NCBI GenBank assembly: GCA_030632175.1
Contig: DAOVVG010000017.1
Span: forward strand, 1 to 20,187
Reading direction: 5' to 3'
DNA: 20,187 bases
Origin: Gammaproteobacteria bacterium
Lineage (GTDB): Bacteria > Pseudomonadota > Gammaproteobacteria > UBA9214
Shown: positions 1-7,202 of the stretch, in pieces
Numbering within the stretch: position 1 is the stretch's first letter
Layout of the letters: each line of letters opens with the position of its first letter
Notes under the pieces: generated by a model
What the model was told of the DNA's origin: nothing
What the model saw: the letters and a program-made list of their open reading frames with translations, nothing else
Databases searched by the model: none
Translations under genes and position numbers: made by a program

Positions 1-326
1 CGTGCGGACTTGCCGGACAGTTCACGCAGGTAGTAAAGCTTGGCGCGGCGTACCGCTCCCTTGCGCTTCACCTTGACAGAGCCGATTGACGGGCTGTGTG
101 TCTGAAAAACACGCTCTACTCCTTCGCCATGAGAAATCTTGCGGACGGTAAAGGCAGAATTCAGGCCACGCTTGCGCTTGGCAATCACAACACCTTCAAA
201 CGCCTGCAAACGTTCACGGCTACCTTCCGTGACCTTCACCTGTACGGTAACCGTATCACCAGGGCTGAAGTCCGGAATGTCCGTTCTCATCTGTTCCTGT
301 TCAAGCTGTTCGATTATGTTGCTCAT
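1..326 (-). CDS. rplS: 50S ribosomal protein L19 (partial, 3' end outside window)
   Basis: L19 sits at the 30S-50S interface of the ribosome. The visible 108 codons start at an ATG (324-326) and read MSNIIEQLEQEQMRTDIPDF, followed by L19 hallmarks: a PGDTV segment, an RLQAFEGVVIAKRKRG segment and a C-terminal VRRAKLYYLREL helix. Only the last few residues are missing, since the family is about 115 residues long. It is the last gene of the minus-strand order rpsP-rimM-trmD-rplS, 38 bp after trmD, as is classical in gammaproteobacteria. The operon terminator would lie outside the window. Identity is close to certain. Confidence 0.97.
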   Translation of the reverse strand, partial: MSNIIEQLEQEQMRTDIPDFSPGDTVTVQVKVTEGSRERLQAFEGVVIAKRKRGLNSAFTVRKISHGEGVERVFQTHSPSIGSVKVKRKGAVRRAKLYYLRELSGKSA

Positions 327-364
327 GACTGATCCTCTGTGTTCAAAAAAGGGCTATTGATCAC

Positions 365-1108
365 TCAATTACCCGACTCGTATTCGTTAATAAACTCGTT
401 CAATAATAGTTGCTGCTCATCATTCAGCTGCAGCATTTCCAGTAAATCCGGCCGGCGCTGCCAGGTCCGTCCCAGCGCCTGCTTGGCACGCCAGCGCCGG
501 ATGTCCGCATGGTTGCCGCCAATCAGTTCAGCCGGCACCTGCAAGCCATCAATCTCTTCAGGCCGCGTATAGTGCGGATAGTCCAGCAGGCCATCCATAA
601 AGGAGTCCTCCTGCGCGGAATCCGCATCACCCAACGCACCGGGTAACAGGCGCGTTACCGCATCCATGACTATCAATGCCGGCAGCTCACCGCCACTGAG
701 CACGTAATCACCCGCCGACAGCTCTTCGTCGACTTCCAGATCGATGAAGCGTTCATCGACTCCTTCATAACGCCCCGCCACCAGGATCATACGCTCCAGC
801 CCGGCCAGTTGTTGCGCCTTGCGCTGGTCAAACCTCGTACCCTGTGGTGACAGGTAAATCACCGGCGCCGCGTTCGCTATTGCCCTGGCGGCCTGTATCG
901 TCGCACGCAAGGGCTGCACCTGCATCACCATGCCGGGACCGCCGCCGTAGGGCCGGTCATCGACACCGCGGTGCTTGTCCTCGGTATAGTCCCGCGGATT
1001 CCAGGTCTGCAGCTCAAGCAGGCCATTCTTAATGGCTCGCCCCTGAATACCGTGGCTGGCACATTCCCTGACCATTTCCGGGAACAGGGTAATAACATCT
1101 ATACGCAT
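365..1108 (-). CDS. trmD: tRNA (guanine-37-N1)-methyltransferase
   Basis: TrmD methylates G37 next to the anticodon in tRNAs for Leu, Pro and Arg, using S-adenosylmethionine, and prevents +1 frameshifting. The 247-aa product has the usual length. It opens with MRIDVITLFPEM and carries the SPOUT trefoil-knot signatures: YLSPQGTRF (residues 85-93), GRYEGVDERFI (112-122) and DYVLSGGELP (134-143). The EDSF segment at 167-170 holds the likely catalytic aspartate. The C-terminal tRNA-binding domain includes DYPHYTRP. It lies 12 bp after rimM and 38 bp before rplS, so it is almost certainly co-transcribed with both. Nothing looks abnormal. Confidence 0.97.
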   Translation of the reverse strand: MRIDVITLFPEMVRECASHGIQGRAIKNGLLELQTWNPRDYTEDKHRGVDDRPYGGGPGMVMQVQPLRATIQAARAIANAAPVIYLSPQGTRFDQRKAQQLAGLERMILVAGRYEGVDERFIDLEVDEELSAGDYVLSGGELPALIVMDAVTRLLPGALGDADSAQEDSFMDGLLDYPHYTRPEEIDGLQVPAELIGGNHADIRRWRAKQALGRTWQRRPDLLEMLQLNDEQQLLLNEFINEYESGN

Positions 1109-1120
1109 AGCGCTATGCCA

Positions 1121-1642
1121 CTAAAAGTCAGGATCCCAGTCAACCCTGATGACACGGGCTTCCAGATCAACTGACTGCACTACCTGCCCTTCTACATAGG
1201 GAACCAGGTATTCCTGCTCTCCCTTGACGACCATGACATCATTCGCACCGGTTTCGAACAAATAATCAAGCTGCCCGAGCACCTTGCCGCCCTGTGTTAT
1301 GACCTGCATGCCAACCAGGTCACTCCAGTAAAACTCATCTGCATCAGCAGGTGGCAACTGACTTCGGTAGATCCCGATATCAGTGCCTGTCAATGCCGCC
1401 GCGTCATCCCGGTCGGCGCAACCCTTGAGCTGCACCACCAGACCCTTACCGTGCAAGCGTCCGGAAACAACCTCTACTGCCTGCCATTTATCCTGCCTGT
1501 AAAGGTACCAGGGCGAATAATGCAACAGGTTTTCCGGCAGTTCCGTGTACGGCGTAACACGTAACCAGCCCTTTACACCAAAGGGTGCTGCCAGACGTCC
1601 CATGACCAGCAGCTGGTCATCCAGCTGTTCACCGACGCCCAC
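1121..1642 (-). CDS. rimM: ribosome maturation factor RimM
   Basis: RimM assists late maturation of the 30S head, around S19 and S13. The 173-aa product has the N-terminal RimM beta-barrel (MGRLAAPFGVKGWLRVTPYTE) and the C-terminal PRC-barrel, including the EFYWSDLVGMQV segment, a GANDVMVV segment and the YLVPYVEGQVV stretch. The start is a GTG at 1640-1642, preceded by GGGAG at good spacing; no nearby ATG fits the family start better. It sits between rpsP (39 bp upstream) and trmD (12 bp downstream) in the conserved operon. Confidence 0.95.
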   Translation of the reverse strand: MGVGEQLDDQLLVMGRLAAPFGVKGWLRVTPYTELPENLLHYSPWYLYRQDKWQAVEVVSGRLHGKGLVVQLKGCADRDDAAALTGTDIGIYRSQLPPADADEFYWSDLVGMQVITQGGKVLGQLDYLFETGANDVMVVKGEQEYLVPYVEGQVVQSVDLEARVIRVDWDPDF

Positions 1643-1681
1643 GTTTCACTCCCGGACCCGCCATCGACCGGCAGGTAAAAA

Positions 1682-1927
1682 TTATTGCGCCCGGTAAACC
1701 TTCAACAACTGGGCTACGCGCGGAGAAATCTGTGCGCCCTTGGCTGCCCAGTGATCTGCACGCTCGGTATCCAGGCGAAGGCGTTCTTCGCCACCGGTTG
1801 CAACCGGGTTAAAAAAACCGATACGTTCGATATATCTACCGTCCCTGCGGTTACGGCTATCGGTTACCACGATGTGGTAGAAGGGGCGCTTCTTCGCGCC
1901 ACCACGTGACATTCTGATCGTCACCAT
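1682..1927 (-). CDS. rpsP: 30S ribosomal protein S16
   Basis: S16 is a 30S assembly protein bound to 16S rRNA. The 81-aa product begins MVTIRMSRGGAKKRPFYHIV and contains the conserved DSRNRRDGRYIERIGFFNP stretch; length and sequence fit the family. An AGGATAGAG ribosome-binding region precedes the ATG. It is the first gene of rpsP-rimM-trmD-rplS, and a sigma70-type promoter with a GC-rich discriminator lies about 80 bp upstream on the same strand. Confidence 0.97.
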   Translation of the reverse strand: MVTIRMSRGGAKKRPFYHIVVTDSRNRRDGRYIERIGFFNPVATGGEERLRLDTERADHWAAKGAQISPRVAQLLKVYRAQ

Positions 1928-2003
1928 AAGAGTCTCTATCCTAAAAAGTTACTTTGCTAAAAAATGTGCTGTCCGGAATGCACCCGGCAGCTACCCTTGA
2001 AAA

Positions 2004-2038
2004 CCGCGCAATTTTACGTGATTTCCCGAGAATGTGAA
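2004..2038 (-). promoter_or_regulatory. predicted promoter of the rpsP-rimM-trmD-rplS operon
   Basis: Read on the minus strand, TTCACA (2033-2038), a 16-nt spacer and TAAAAT (2011-2016) each differ from the sigma70 consensus by one base. The -10 is followed at once by TGCGCGG (2004-2010), a GC-rich discriminator of the type linked to ppGpp/DksA control of ribosomal operons. Transcription would start near 2003 and give a leader of about 75 nt to the rpsP ATG. Assignment is by motif only. Confidence 0.6.
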
Positions 2039-2299
2039 GGGCTTACAGACAATTAAACAATATTGAATCTGAAACAGGTGCCCGCGTGGCACGTCTTGAG
2101 AACGTTGTCGACATTTGTTACAGCGTGGTAATGAAGCCACCGACAGCCCAACAGGACATCTATGCTAATGTTTTACATAAACTTATTACATTTTTTACAG
2201 CTTTTGACCGACACCGGTGATAGTCGGCATCTTTTACATTCAACCTGGCGCCCTCAGTGGTCAGACCCCCAGGCAGCTCATAAGTTATTTTAAATATTG

Positions 2300-2476
2300 A
2301 TGTTTTTACAAATGGCACGGCGATTGCTACATAACCAGTCGAGCACAGAAGAAACAGAAAAAATAGTCGGTGGAGGGTTTACCTGCATATACAAGAACAA
2401 GAGCTCATTGCATATCTACAATAAAAAGCTTTGCGCATCGGCGGTTTGCAATAACACAACAATACAAAGATTGTGA
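2300..2476 (+). CDS. possible 58-aa small ORF (alternative to the sRNA reading)
   Basis: An uninterrupted frame runs from ATG 2300 to TGA 2474-2476, just before the terminator at 2503. The product begins MFLQMARRLLHNQSSTEETE, has a GGG stretch near residues 24-26 and three cysteines (29, 45, 50), and matches no family I recognise. It lacks a convincing ribosome-binding site: the 15 bases before ATG are AT-rich with no AGGAG-like run. Codon usage is much richer in A than in neighbouring genes. The GGTGGAGGG at about 2369 could serve an internal start, but no ATG follows at proper spacing. I think a non-coding RNA is somewhat more likely. Confidence 0.2.
   Translation: MFLQMARRLLHNQSSTEETEKIVGGGFTCIYKNKSSLHIYNKKLCASAVCNNTTIQRL
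2305..2333 (+). promoter_or_regulatory. predicted extended -10 promoter for a plus-strand intergenic transcript
   Basis: TTTACA (2305-2310), an exact 17-nt spacer and TACATA (2328-2333) occur with TG one base upstream of the -10, giving the extended form TGCTACATA. Start of transcription is expected near 2340. The only downstream element on this strand is the terminator at 2503-2529, so the predicted RNA is about 190 nt. Confidence 0.5.
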
Positions 2477-2529
2477 AGTAACCAATTAGCGCAGTTAGTT
2501 AGACGGTGGCCAAGGCCACCGTTTTTTTT
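2340..2529 (+). ncRNA. candidate small RNA between ffh and rpsP
   Basis: No known RNA family is recognised. The call rests on an extended -10 promoter just upstream, a strong plus-oriented terminator at the end, and a recognised gene on neither side on this strand: both neighbours lie on the minus strand, so the terminator serves neither of them. The interior is unusually A-rich with stretches such as AAGAAACAGAAAAAAT and ACAACAATACAAAG, which resemble the A-rich ARN sites bound by the distal face of Hfq. A possible long-range pairing joins ATTGCA (about 2407) and TGCAAT (about 2447). The main alternative is that the same stretch encodes the 58-aa ORF at 2300-2476; the predicted promoter lies inside that ORF, so the two readings exclude one another unless a second promoter exists. 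Confidence 0.4.
2503..2529 (+). terminator. intrinsic terminator, plus orientation
   Basis: An 8-bp stem, ACGGTGGC and GCCACCGT around a CAAG loop, is followed by seven T. On the minus strand the hairpin is followed by CTAACTAACT, not a T run, so it does not look like the ffh terminator. Its orientation implies a plus-strand transcript ending here. Confidence 0.8.
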
Positions 2530-2551
2530 CGCCCGAAAAAATACTGCGCCG

Positions 2552-3913
2552 TCAGAACGGAAAGCCCTGCCCGCCCATTCCTTTCAGGCCTTTCATGCCG
2601 CGCATCATCTTGCCCATACCGCCCTTGGACATTTTCTTCATCATCTTCTGCATTTGCAGGTGCTGTTTTAACAGTCGATTGACATCCTGCACCTGGGTGC
2701 CGGAACCGGCCGCAAGACGCCGCCGTCGCGAACCCTTGATAATTGCCGGAAAACTGCGCTCCTGCGGCGTCATGGAATTAATGATCGCCTTCATGTGGTG
2801 CACCTGGCTATCATCCATCATGGCGTTCTTGGGCATATTACCCATGCCGGGTAGCTTGTCCATCATCCCGGCCAGACCACCCATGTTCAGCATCTGGTCA
2901 AGCTGGTCACGGAAATCATTCATATCAAAGCCCTTGCCCTTTGATATCTTGCTGGCAAGTTTGGCGACCTGCTCCTTGTCAACTTTCTGCTCAGCCTCCT
3001 CCACCAGGCTGAGCACATCGCCCATACCCAGTATGCGTGAGGCAACCCTGTCCGGGTGAAAAGGTTCCAGAGCCGCAGTCTTCTCGCCAACGCCGATAAA
3101 TTTGATCGGCTTTCCGGTAATCGCCCGGATCGACAGGGCGGCACCACCACGGGCATCACCGTCTGTCTTGGTGAGGATAACACCCGTCAGTGGCAGCACA
3201 TCGTTGAAGCTACGCGCTGTATTCGCCGCATCCTGGCCAGTCATACTGTCAACCACAAACAGGGTTTCCACCGGCTGGACTGCCTCATGCAGGCGGCGGA
3301 TTTCGCTCATCATTTCGTCATCGATATGCAAACGACCGGCAGTATCAATGATCACCACATCCAGGTGATGTTTGTGTGCATGAGCAATGGCATCGCTGGC
3401 GATCCTGACAGGGTCCTGATCGGTACTACTGGGAAAAAACTCTGCCTCAACCTCGCCCGCCAACGTCTGAAGCTGTTCAATTGCTGCCGGCCGGTAAATG
3501 TCACAACTGGCCACCAGCACGCTTTTCTTGTGCCGCTCTTTCAACATGCGCGCCAGCTTGGCGGTACTGGTGGTCTTGCCCGAGCCCTGCAACCCTGCCA
3601 TCAAAATCACGGCCGGAGGCTGTACATTCAGGTTCAGCTCATCATTGACATCCCCCATCATGTGGACGAGTTCGTCATTGACCACCTTGACCAGCATCTG
3701 CCCCGGCGACAGGCTCCTGGTCACCTCCTGTCCCGTGGCACGCTCACGCACACGTTCAATGAAATCCTTGACGACCGGCAACGCCACATCGCCTTCCAGC
3801 AGCGCCATGCGCACATCGCGCAAGGCGTCCTTGATATTCGCCTCGCTCAGCCGCCCCTGGCCGCTCAGGTTCTTGATGGTTTTCGAGAGTCGATCAGTCA
3901 GATTGTCAAACAT
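2552..3913 (-). CDS. ffh: signal recognition particle protein Ffh (SRP54)
   Basis: Ffh is the GTPase of the signal recognition particle. It binds 4.5S RNA and signal sequences of nascent membrane proteins and docks with FtsY. The 453-aa product has the N domain (1-90), then the G domain with GLQGSGKTT (107-115), DTAGRL (190-195) and TKTDGDARGG (248-257). The M domain runs from about residue 295, with a methionine-rich end (MQKMMKKMSKGGMGKMMRGM). Length equals the family norm. It is transcribed towards rpsP but separated from it by the gap at 1928-2551, and is divergent from ypjD. I see no clear terminator of its own. Confidence 0.98.
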   Translation of the reverse strand: MFDNLTDRLSKTIKNLSGQGRLSEANIKDALRDVRMALLEGDVALPVVKDFIERVRERATGQEVTRSLSPGQMLVKVVNDELVHMMGDVNDELNLNVQPPAVILMAGLQGSGKTTSTAKLARMLKERHKKSVLVASCDIYRPAAIEQLQTLAGEVEAEFFPSSTDQDPVRIASDAIAHAHKHHLDVVIIDTAGRLHIDDEMMSEIRRLHEAVQPVETLFVVDSMTGQDAANTARSFNDVLPLTGVILTKTDGDARGGAALSIRAITGKPIKFIGVGEKTAALEPFHPDRVASRILGMGDVLSLVEEAEQKVDKEQVAKLASKISKGKGFDMNDFRDQLDQMLNMGGLAGMMDKLPGMGNMPKNAMMDDSQVHHMKAIINSMTPQERSFPAIIKGSRRRRLAAGSGTQVQDVNRLLKQHLQMQKMMKKMSKGGMGKMMRGMKGLKGMGGQGFPF

Positions 3914-3958
3914 GGTCTAGAGACTCCGGTCCGGTCTTTGTGTCATCACAGGCGGGCC

Positions 3959-3964
3959 ATTATA
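3959..3964 (-). promoter_or_regulatory. likely ffh -10 element
   Basis: A perfect TATAAT on the minus strand lies 46 bp upstream of the ffh ATG, in the 145-bp gap shared with divergent ypjD. The matching -35 region is T-rich and weak, so only the -10 is assigned. Confidence 0.4.
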
Positions 3965-4058
3965 ACGGCTAATATCAGAAAAAACGGCAGGCCAGGATAT
4001 AAGACCAGGCGATTAACATCATCTGGCTGAGTACTTCAATGCCCGCGGCAGTTATGTC

Positions 4059-4877
4059 ATGATGCCGCCCATGCTACCCGGACTTCTCGCCATCATCCTG
4101 TATTTACTGGCCAGCGCCCTGCTGACAGTGCAGCTGGTACGCGGTATCGAATCCGCCTGCCAGCGCAACCAGACACGCATGATCGGGCTCGCAGCTGTCA
4201 TCATTCATGGCAGCCTGCTGTATTCCTCGTTACTGACACCGGATGGACTCAATCTGGGCATTTTCCATGCGGCCTCACTGGTCGCCATGACAACCTCCCT
4301 GCTGCTACTGCTGTCCATGTTCGTGGAACCGGTGGAAAATCTGGGCATTGCCGTGTTCCCGGTGGCGGCTATCAGCATCGGACTGACATTGCTCTATCCT
4401 GCCCCGCATTTGATTACCAGCGCCAGCTCCTGGCAGCTGATCAGCCATATTCTGACCTCGCTGCTGGCCTACAGCATCCTCGGACTCGCCGTGCTGCAAG
4501 CCATTCTGCTTGCCGTTCAGGACAGACACCTGCGTAATCGCAGCCCGGGCGGATTCATCCGGGCACTGCCGCCACTGCAAACCATGGAATCCCTGCTGTT
4601 CCAGATGATCGCCACCGGTTTCGCGCTACTGACGCTGGCGCTGGTCACGGGCGGACTGTTTCTCGAGGACATCTTTGCCCAGCACCTGGTGCACAAAACC
4701 ACGCTTTCCATTATTGCCTGGTGCGTGTTTGCCATCCTGCTGTGGGGCCGGTGGCGTTTCGGCTGGCGTGGCCGGACAGCCATTCGCTGGACCATCGGCG
4801 GTTTTATCTTCCTGATGCTTGCCTATTTCGGCAGCAAATTCGTACTGGAACTGGTGCTTGCCAACCCGGCAGGCTGA
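4059..4877 (+). CDS. ypjD: inner membrane protein YpjD, CcsA/CcmF-like family
   Basis: This 272-aa polytopic membrane protein has about eight hydrophobic segments and the layout of the cytochrome c assembly (CcsA) superfamily. It has conserved histidines in SHILTSLLAYS (H130) and HLVHKTTLSIIAW (H209, H212) and a WRFGWRGRTAIRW segment near the C-terminus. In E. coli the homologue ypjD (also called corE) lies between ffh and corB, as here, and has been tied genetically to magnesium/cobalt phenotypes together with CorB and CorC. Whether it binds haem is uncertain. Two ATG codons stand together at 4059-4064; neither has a strong ribosome-binding site, so the exact start is unsure by a few codons. 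Confidence 0.88.
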   Translation: MMPPMLPGLLAIILYLLASALLTVQLVRGIESACQRNQTRMIGLAAVIIHGSLLYSSLLTPDGLNLGIFHAASLVAMTTSLLLLLSMFVEPVENLGIAVFPVAAISIGLTLLYPAPHLITSASSWQLISHILTSLLAYSILGLAVLQAILLAVQDRHLRNRSPGGFIRALPPLQTMESLLFQMIATGFALLTLALVTGGLFLEDIFAQHLVHKTTLSIIAWCVFAILLWGRWRFGWRGRTAIRWTIGGFIFLMLAYFGSKFVLELVLANPAG

Positions 4878-4938
4878 GCGCCGACGCGCGCCAGGCTACC
4901 GCTAATTCAATCAGTTAAAGCACACGGCTGGTTGCCAA

Positions 4939-4968
4939 CTGACAGCAGCAGCGGTTTTTCTGTAAAAT
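4939..4968 (+). promoter_or_regulatory. predicted promoter of corB-orf93-msrB
   Basis: CTGACA (4939-4944), an 18-nt spacer and TAAAAT (4963-4968), each one mismatch from sigma70 consensus, lie in the 125-bp gap after ypjD. Transcription would start near 4975, some 28 nt before the corB start. This suggests corB and the genes after it are expressed separately from ypjD. Confidence 0.5.
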
Positions 4969-5002
4969 ACTGTTTCGTTAACCAACAAGAGGCTGTCCCC
5001 GT

Positions 5003-6301
5003 TTGGACGACACCCCCCTTAGCGTGCTGTTTGCAGCACTGTTTTTTCTGATACTGCTTTCCGCCTTCTTTTCCGGCTCAGAGACGGGGCTGATGACGCT
5101 CAACCGTTATCGTCTGCGTCATCTTGCGGACAAGCAGCACCCCGGCGCGATGCGCGTACAAAAATTGCTGCAACGCCAGGATCGCCTGATCGGCCTGATA
5201 CTGCTCGGCAACAACTTCGTTAACGTGCTGGCATCGATTCTGATGACGCTGATCACCCTGCGCATCTATAACGACACCGGCCCGGTGTTCGCTGCCGGTA
5301 TGCTGTTGACGCTTGTCATCCTGCTATTCGCGGAGGTTACACCGAAAACACTGGCCGCCCTGCATCCCGAGGGCATTGCCTACCCGGCCGCCATTATCTA
5401 CACACCACTGCTGAAACTGTTATACCCGTTTGTCTGGGTTGTGAACGCCATCGCCAACAGTCTGCTGAAACTGCTGGGTGTGTCACCGGAAGACCAGCCA
5501 TCGCATGCACTCACCAACGAGGAATTACGCACGGTTGTCATCGAGGCCGGCGCCATGATCCCGAAACGCCATCAGTCCATGCTGCTGAACCTGATGGACC
5601 TCGAAAAGGTCACCGTGGAAGACATCATGGTGCCACGCAACGAGGTCACCGGCATCGACACCGAGGATAACTGGGAAACGACCCGCAAATTGCTTTCAGA
5701 TAGCCAGTACACACGCCTGCCGCTGTACCGCGAAAGCATCGATAATGTGATCGGCACGCTGCACATGCGTGATGTTCTGCCCCTGCTGTACCGGGACCAG
5801 CTTGACCCCGAGGCATTGCAACGTATTGCCCGCCAGCCCTATTTCATTCCCGAGAACACCTCCCTGAACCGGCAATTGCTGAATTTCCAGCGCGAACATC
5901 GCCGTATCGGCTTTGCCGTGAACGAGTACGGTGATATCCAGGGTCTGGTGACGCTGGAAGACATCCTGGAAGAAATCGTTGGTGAATTCACCTCTGACCC
6001 CACCGCACACATTGAAGACATTCAGCTGCAACCGGATGGCACCTGGCTGGTCGATGGCTCAATCAATATTCGCAATCTGAACAGCACACTGCAGATGTCT
6101 CTGGACACCGACGGGCCAAAAACGCTTAACGGCCTGATCACCGAGTACATGGAAATGATCCCGGAAACCGGTACCAGTCTGCTGCTGGACAATCACCCGG
6201 TGGATATCGTGCAAATCAGGGAGAATATGGTCAAGACCGTGCGCATACATCCCGCACTGGAAAACAAGCCAAAAGCGGCAACAAAGGAAACGCCTGAATG
6301 A
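5003..6301 (+). CDS. corB: CNNM/CBS-domain membrane protein CorB (YfjD)
   Basis: Members of the CorB/CorC family act in magnesium and cobalt homeostasis at the inner membrane. The 432-aa product has the DUF21/CNNM membrane domain (1-185) with SAFFSGSETGLMTLNRYRLR, the RLIGLILLGNNFVNVLAS helix and a FAEVTPKTLAAL motif. A CBS pair follows (about 190-330; EKVTVEDIMVPR and VNEYGDIQGLVTLEDILEEI), then the CorC/HlyC domain (345-425). It resembles E. coli YfjD along its whole length and sits in the same ffh-ypjD-yfjD neighbourhood. The start is TTG at 5003 with an AGAGG site about 10 nt upstream; no in-frame ATG gives the complete first membrane segment. Its stop overlaps the next gene in an ATGA. 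Confidence 0.93.
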   Translation: MDDTPLSVLFAALFFLILLSAFFSGSETGLMTLNRYRLRHLADKQHPGAMRVQKLLQRQDRLIGLILLGNNFVNVLASILMTLITLRIYNDTGPVFAAGMLLTLVILLFAEVTPKTLAALHPEGIAYPAAIIYTPLLKLLYPFVWVVNAIANSLLKLLGVSPEDQPSHALTNEELRTVVIEAGAMIPKRHQSMLLNLMDLEKVTVEDIMVPRNEVTGIDTEDNWETTRKLLSDSQYTRLPLYRESIDNVIGTLHMRDVLPLLYRDQLDPEALQRIARQPYFIPENTSLNRQLLNFQREHRRIGFAVNEYGDIQGLVTLEDILEEIVGEFTSDPTAHIEDIQLQPDGTWLVDGSINIRNLNSTLQMSLDTDGPKTLNGLITEYMEMIPETGTSLLLDNHPVDIVQIRENMVKTVRIHPALENKPKAATKETPE

Positions 6302-6579
6302 AGCTCCTGTTTAATCTCGAAGTCGTGGAAGGCAACCGCGTCAAGGCACGACCCAGCGACTACCTGAAATCATTACCGGTCAATGAACAAATTACGGCCG
6401 TTACCGAATTTCTCCACTGGGCCGAGAAAGAGGCGCATGACAACGAGGATCTGCAAGCACGTGCAGAAGCCGAAATCGGCGTCGCAACAGCGACCGAGTT
6501 TCTGGAAAAACTGGAACAGGGTGCAGCGCGCATTTACACAGGCACTGACACAGGCAGCAGGAAGAAACATGACCAGTAA
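6298..6579 (+). CDS. small conserved-looking protein of unknown function (93 aa)
   Basis: I do not recognise the family. The gene is well supported by position: its ATG overlaps the corB stop (ATGA), AGGA precedes it at good spacing, and its end overlaps the msrB start by 11 bp, so it is translationally coupled on both sides. The protein is soluble and acidic in the middle, with a beta-like N-terminus (MKLLFNLEVVEGNRVKARPS) followed by helices rich in Glu and Ala (residues 25-75). It has no cysteines and no signal peptide. Coupling to CorB and MsrB hints at a role with one of them, but the sequence does not say which. Confidence 0.8.
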   Translation: MKLLFNLEVVEGNRVKARPSDYLKSLPVNEQITAVTEFLHWAEKEAHDNEDLQARAEAEIGVATATEFLEKLEQGAARIYTGTDTGSRKKHDQ

Positions 6580-6970
6580 AACTGATGAAGAGTGGCGCGC
6601 ACAGCTAACGCCGGAACAATACCAGGTGGCCAGGCGCAAGGGTACCGAGCGTCCATTCACGGGCATCTACAATGATTGCAAGGACACAGGCGTCTACCGT
6701 TGCATCTGCTGTTCAAACGTACTGTTTCACTCGGATGACAAGTTTGATTCCGGCAGCGGCTGGCCCAGTTTTGTACGTCCGGGCAACAATGAAAACATCC
6801 GTACAGAAAGCGACATGACCCATGGCATGACGCGCGTGGAAGTGCTGTGTGCAAACTGCGATGCTCACCTTGGACATGTGTTTGAGGATGGTCCGGCGCC
6901 GACCGGACAGCGATATTGTATTAATTCGCTGTCGCTGGAACTGGAGAAAGCTGAGGAAAAAGAAGACTAA
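6569..6970 (+). CDS. msrB: peptide-methionine (R)-S-oxide reductase MsrB
   Basis: MsrB reduces the R form of methionine sulfoxide in oxidised proteins in the cytoplasm. The 133-aa product has the full family pattern: zinc-binding cysteines in RCICC (C45, C48) and CANC (C94, C97), the substrate-site SGSGWPSF (61-68), GHVFEDGP (102-109), and the nucleophile C117 in RYCINS. The chosen ATG at 6569 has AGGA eight bases upstream; the frame is open further upstream, but that part overlaps the previous gene and has no family resemblance. It is the last gene of the corB unit and convergent with radA. No terminator is seen; REP palindromes follow. Confidence 0.96.
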   Translation: MTSKTDEEWRAQLTPEQYQVARRKGTERPFTGIYNDCKDTGVYRCICCSNVLFHSDDKFDSGSGWPSFVRPGNNENIRTESDMTHGMTRVEVLCANCDAHLGHVFEDGPAPTGQRYCINSLSLELEKAEEKED

Positions 6971-7029
6971 CGTTAATAGCATGCCGTGTGGCAGATGTAA
7001 CACTGCACTGCGTTGCTGACCACGGAGCC

Positions 7030-7096
7030 GATCGCGGATATGATCCGCTCCTACAAGTGCATCTATTTTGTACAGGAGCGCACCGCGTGCGCGATC
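7030..7096. repeat. REP palindrome pair, copy 1
   Basis: A left arm GATCGCGGATATGATCCGC plus TCCTAC (7030-7054) and a right arm ending GCGTGCGCGATC (7070-7096) face each other around GTGCATCTATTTT. This is the layout of a REP doublet (BIME) as found in Pseudomonas-like genomes. It lies between convergent msrB and radA, a usual place for REPs. Confidence 0.75.
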
Positions 7097-7114
7097 AATT
7101 TAGCCACCGAGCAT

Positions 7115-7179
7115 GATCGCGGATGAAATCCGCTCCTACGGTGCATCTATTGGTGTAGGAGCGCATCGCGTGCGCGATT
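7115..7179. repeat. REP palindrome pair, copy 2
   Basis: A second doublet has the same order and nearly the same linker (GTGCATCTATTGGT). The left arm is GATCGCGGATGAAATCCGC plus TCCTAC (7115-7139) and the right arm GTAGGAGCGCATCGCGTGCG plus CGAT (7155-7178). With copy 1 it makes an 85-bp-period tandem array. Confidence 0.8.
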
Positions 7180-7202
7180 CCCATGTCCGGAATATCGGGT
7201 TA

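Larger units (their letters stand above)
1928..2551. other. 624-bp gap between rpsP and ffh
   Basis: The ffh-distal part holds the rpsP operon promoter and leader. The middle (about 2105-2310) is AT-rich and has four TTTTACA heptamers on the plus strand, at 2171, 2193, 2232 and 2304. The ffh-proximal part holds a plus-strand promoter, an A-rich stretch and a strong plus-oriented terminator, described separately. No recognised protein gene is present; a 58-codon ORF is listed with low confidence. Confidence 0.7.

Noticed and set aside
3056..4030. 324-codon plus-strand ORF opposite ffh
   Set aside because: It is antisense to the clearly identified ffh along nearly all its length, has no family resemblance and no ribosome-binding site.
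7030..7179. CRISPR array
   Set aside because: There are only two units, the repeats are themselves palindromic pairs, and spacers are shared rather than unique; no cas genes are present.
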